From assembly GCA_963989245.1 (NCBI GenBank), contig OZ022349.1:7649607-7713606 (forward strand): 64,000 nt of DNA. The letters are read 5' to 3'. Under the pieces are notes generated by a model. It was given only the letters and a program-made list of their open reading frames with translations, ran no database searches and was not told where the DNA came from. The stretch is from Nansenia antarctica. Its lineage: Eukaryota; Chordata; Actinopteri; Argentiniformes; Microstomatidae. The position numbers and the translations under genes are program-made. Below, piece after piece: positions 63,640-64,000 of the stretch (the first letter of the stretch is position 1; the number at the start of each line of letters is the position of its first letter).

Positions 63640-63730
63640 GTCTAAGCCCCTCCCACATTGACGTAAGCCACTCCCCCTAACGGTCTAAGCCCCTCCCACG
63701 TTGACGTAAGCCACTCCCCCTAACTGTCTA
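63640..63730. repeat. 43-bp tandem repeat, two copies plus a partial third
   Basis: gtctaagcccctcccac(a/g)t followed by tgacgtaagccactccccct and a few more bases repeats exactly at 63640 and 63683. Each copy holds TGACGTAA (63659-63666 and 63702-63709), a CRE-like motif, between two CCCCTCCC/ACTCCCCC Sp/KLF-like motifs. Confidence 0.85.
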
Positions 63731-63973
63731 TGAGCCCAAATATATGATGATTTAGCAGTAACATGTTAGATTTTACCAGTTACTATACACTGCTTTATTT
63801 TTCAGGGGATGCTGATTATGACATGTAATACACACTTGTCACGTGGTAGGCATTGAACTACTGAAGCTTATCTACCAGCTGGCTGATAACTGAATTATTC
63901 AGTTGTTGACATCATTAAGCTAGCAATGCTAACTGGCTAGCTAGCTGTCAGAGGGGAGTTTGACAAAGCTTAC
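63731..63973. other. Intron 1 start, next to exon 1
   Basis: AT-rich, nothing recognised. ctggctagctagct occurs at about 63931. Confidence 0.4.
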
Positions 63974-64000
63974 CTCCTCCCAGTTTAGGAATTCTTCCAA
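63974..64000 (-). CDS. vti1a: vti1a exon 1, last 27 nt (truncated by window end)
   Basis: The minus strand from the window edge reads, after two bases of a split codon, GRIPKLGG and then the first base of a Glu codon, followed by GTAAGCTT. In mammals exon 1 ends with SKIARVPRLPPD at the same place. The one-base overhang joins the AG at the start of exon 2 to give Glu. The start codon and the rest of exon 1 lie beyond 64000. Confidence 0.85.

Overview
The window is teleost fish nuclear DNA. It is dominated by long dinucleotide microsatellites, several broken Tc1/mariner-type DNA transposons, a Ty3/gypsy remnant, fish-type LINE and SINE pieces and minisatellites, with very little coding sequence. 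The species cannot be fixed from the sequence alone.

The only gene I can identify with confidence is vti1a (vesicle transport through interaction with t-SNAREs 1A, a Qb-SNARE), on the minus strand. Its 5' end lies to the right. I find the last 27 nt of exon 1 (63974-64000), exon 2 (56451-56509), exon 3 (55421-55531), exon 4 (37127-37204), a 21-nt microexon encoding LIKLREE (31286-31306) and exon 5 (20800-20884). All have AG/GT borders and their reading phases join exactly. Exon 6 onward (the rest of the SNARE motif and the membrane anchor) is not in the window, so positions 1-20799 are the 5' part of intron 5. Almost every open reading frame elsewhere is a translation of a simple repeat or a transposon remnant.

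Layout, left to right. 1-20799 (intron 5): duplicated CA microsatellite; a TIR element with GCGACTTATA subterminal repeats nested in a Tc1 remnant; a putative minus-strand solo LTR carrying a perfect four-unit heat-shock element; a GA/GAGAG satellite zone; a 1.4-kb minisatellite of about 31-bp units; conserved-looking GC-rich blocks. 20885-37126 (the intron between exons 4 and 5, split by the microexon): a plus-oriented Tc1 remnant, then a Tc1 remnant fused to a deleted gypsy element with its 3' LTR. 37205-55420 (intron 3): microsatellites including an uninterrupted (TC)124, a hairpin MITE, a Tc1-like remnant and several blocks that look like conserved non-coding DNA. 56510-63973 (intron 1): LINE 3' end, Tc1 remnants with a 52-bp-arm hairpin inserted, a tRNA-derived SINE, an L2-like LINE 3' end, a G-quadruplex-prone minisatellite and a 43-bp tandem repeat about 250 bp from exon 1.

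The most interesting feature is the splicing architecture of vti1a. The conserved 7-residue microexon sits behind a CT tract with a UGC at -16 to -14. Exon 3 is followed 12 nt into the intron by (CA)31. Exon 4 is preceded by about 100 nt of pyrimidines. Exon 5 is followed by a dense G-run cluster. These repeats match the known preferences of PTBP1/SRRM4, hnRNP L and hnRNP H/F, which suggests that simple repeats help regulate splicing of this gene in this fish.
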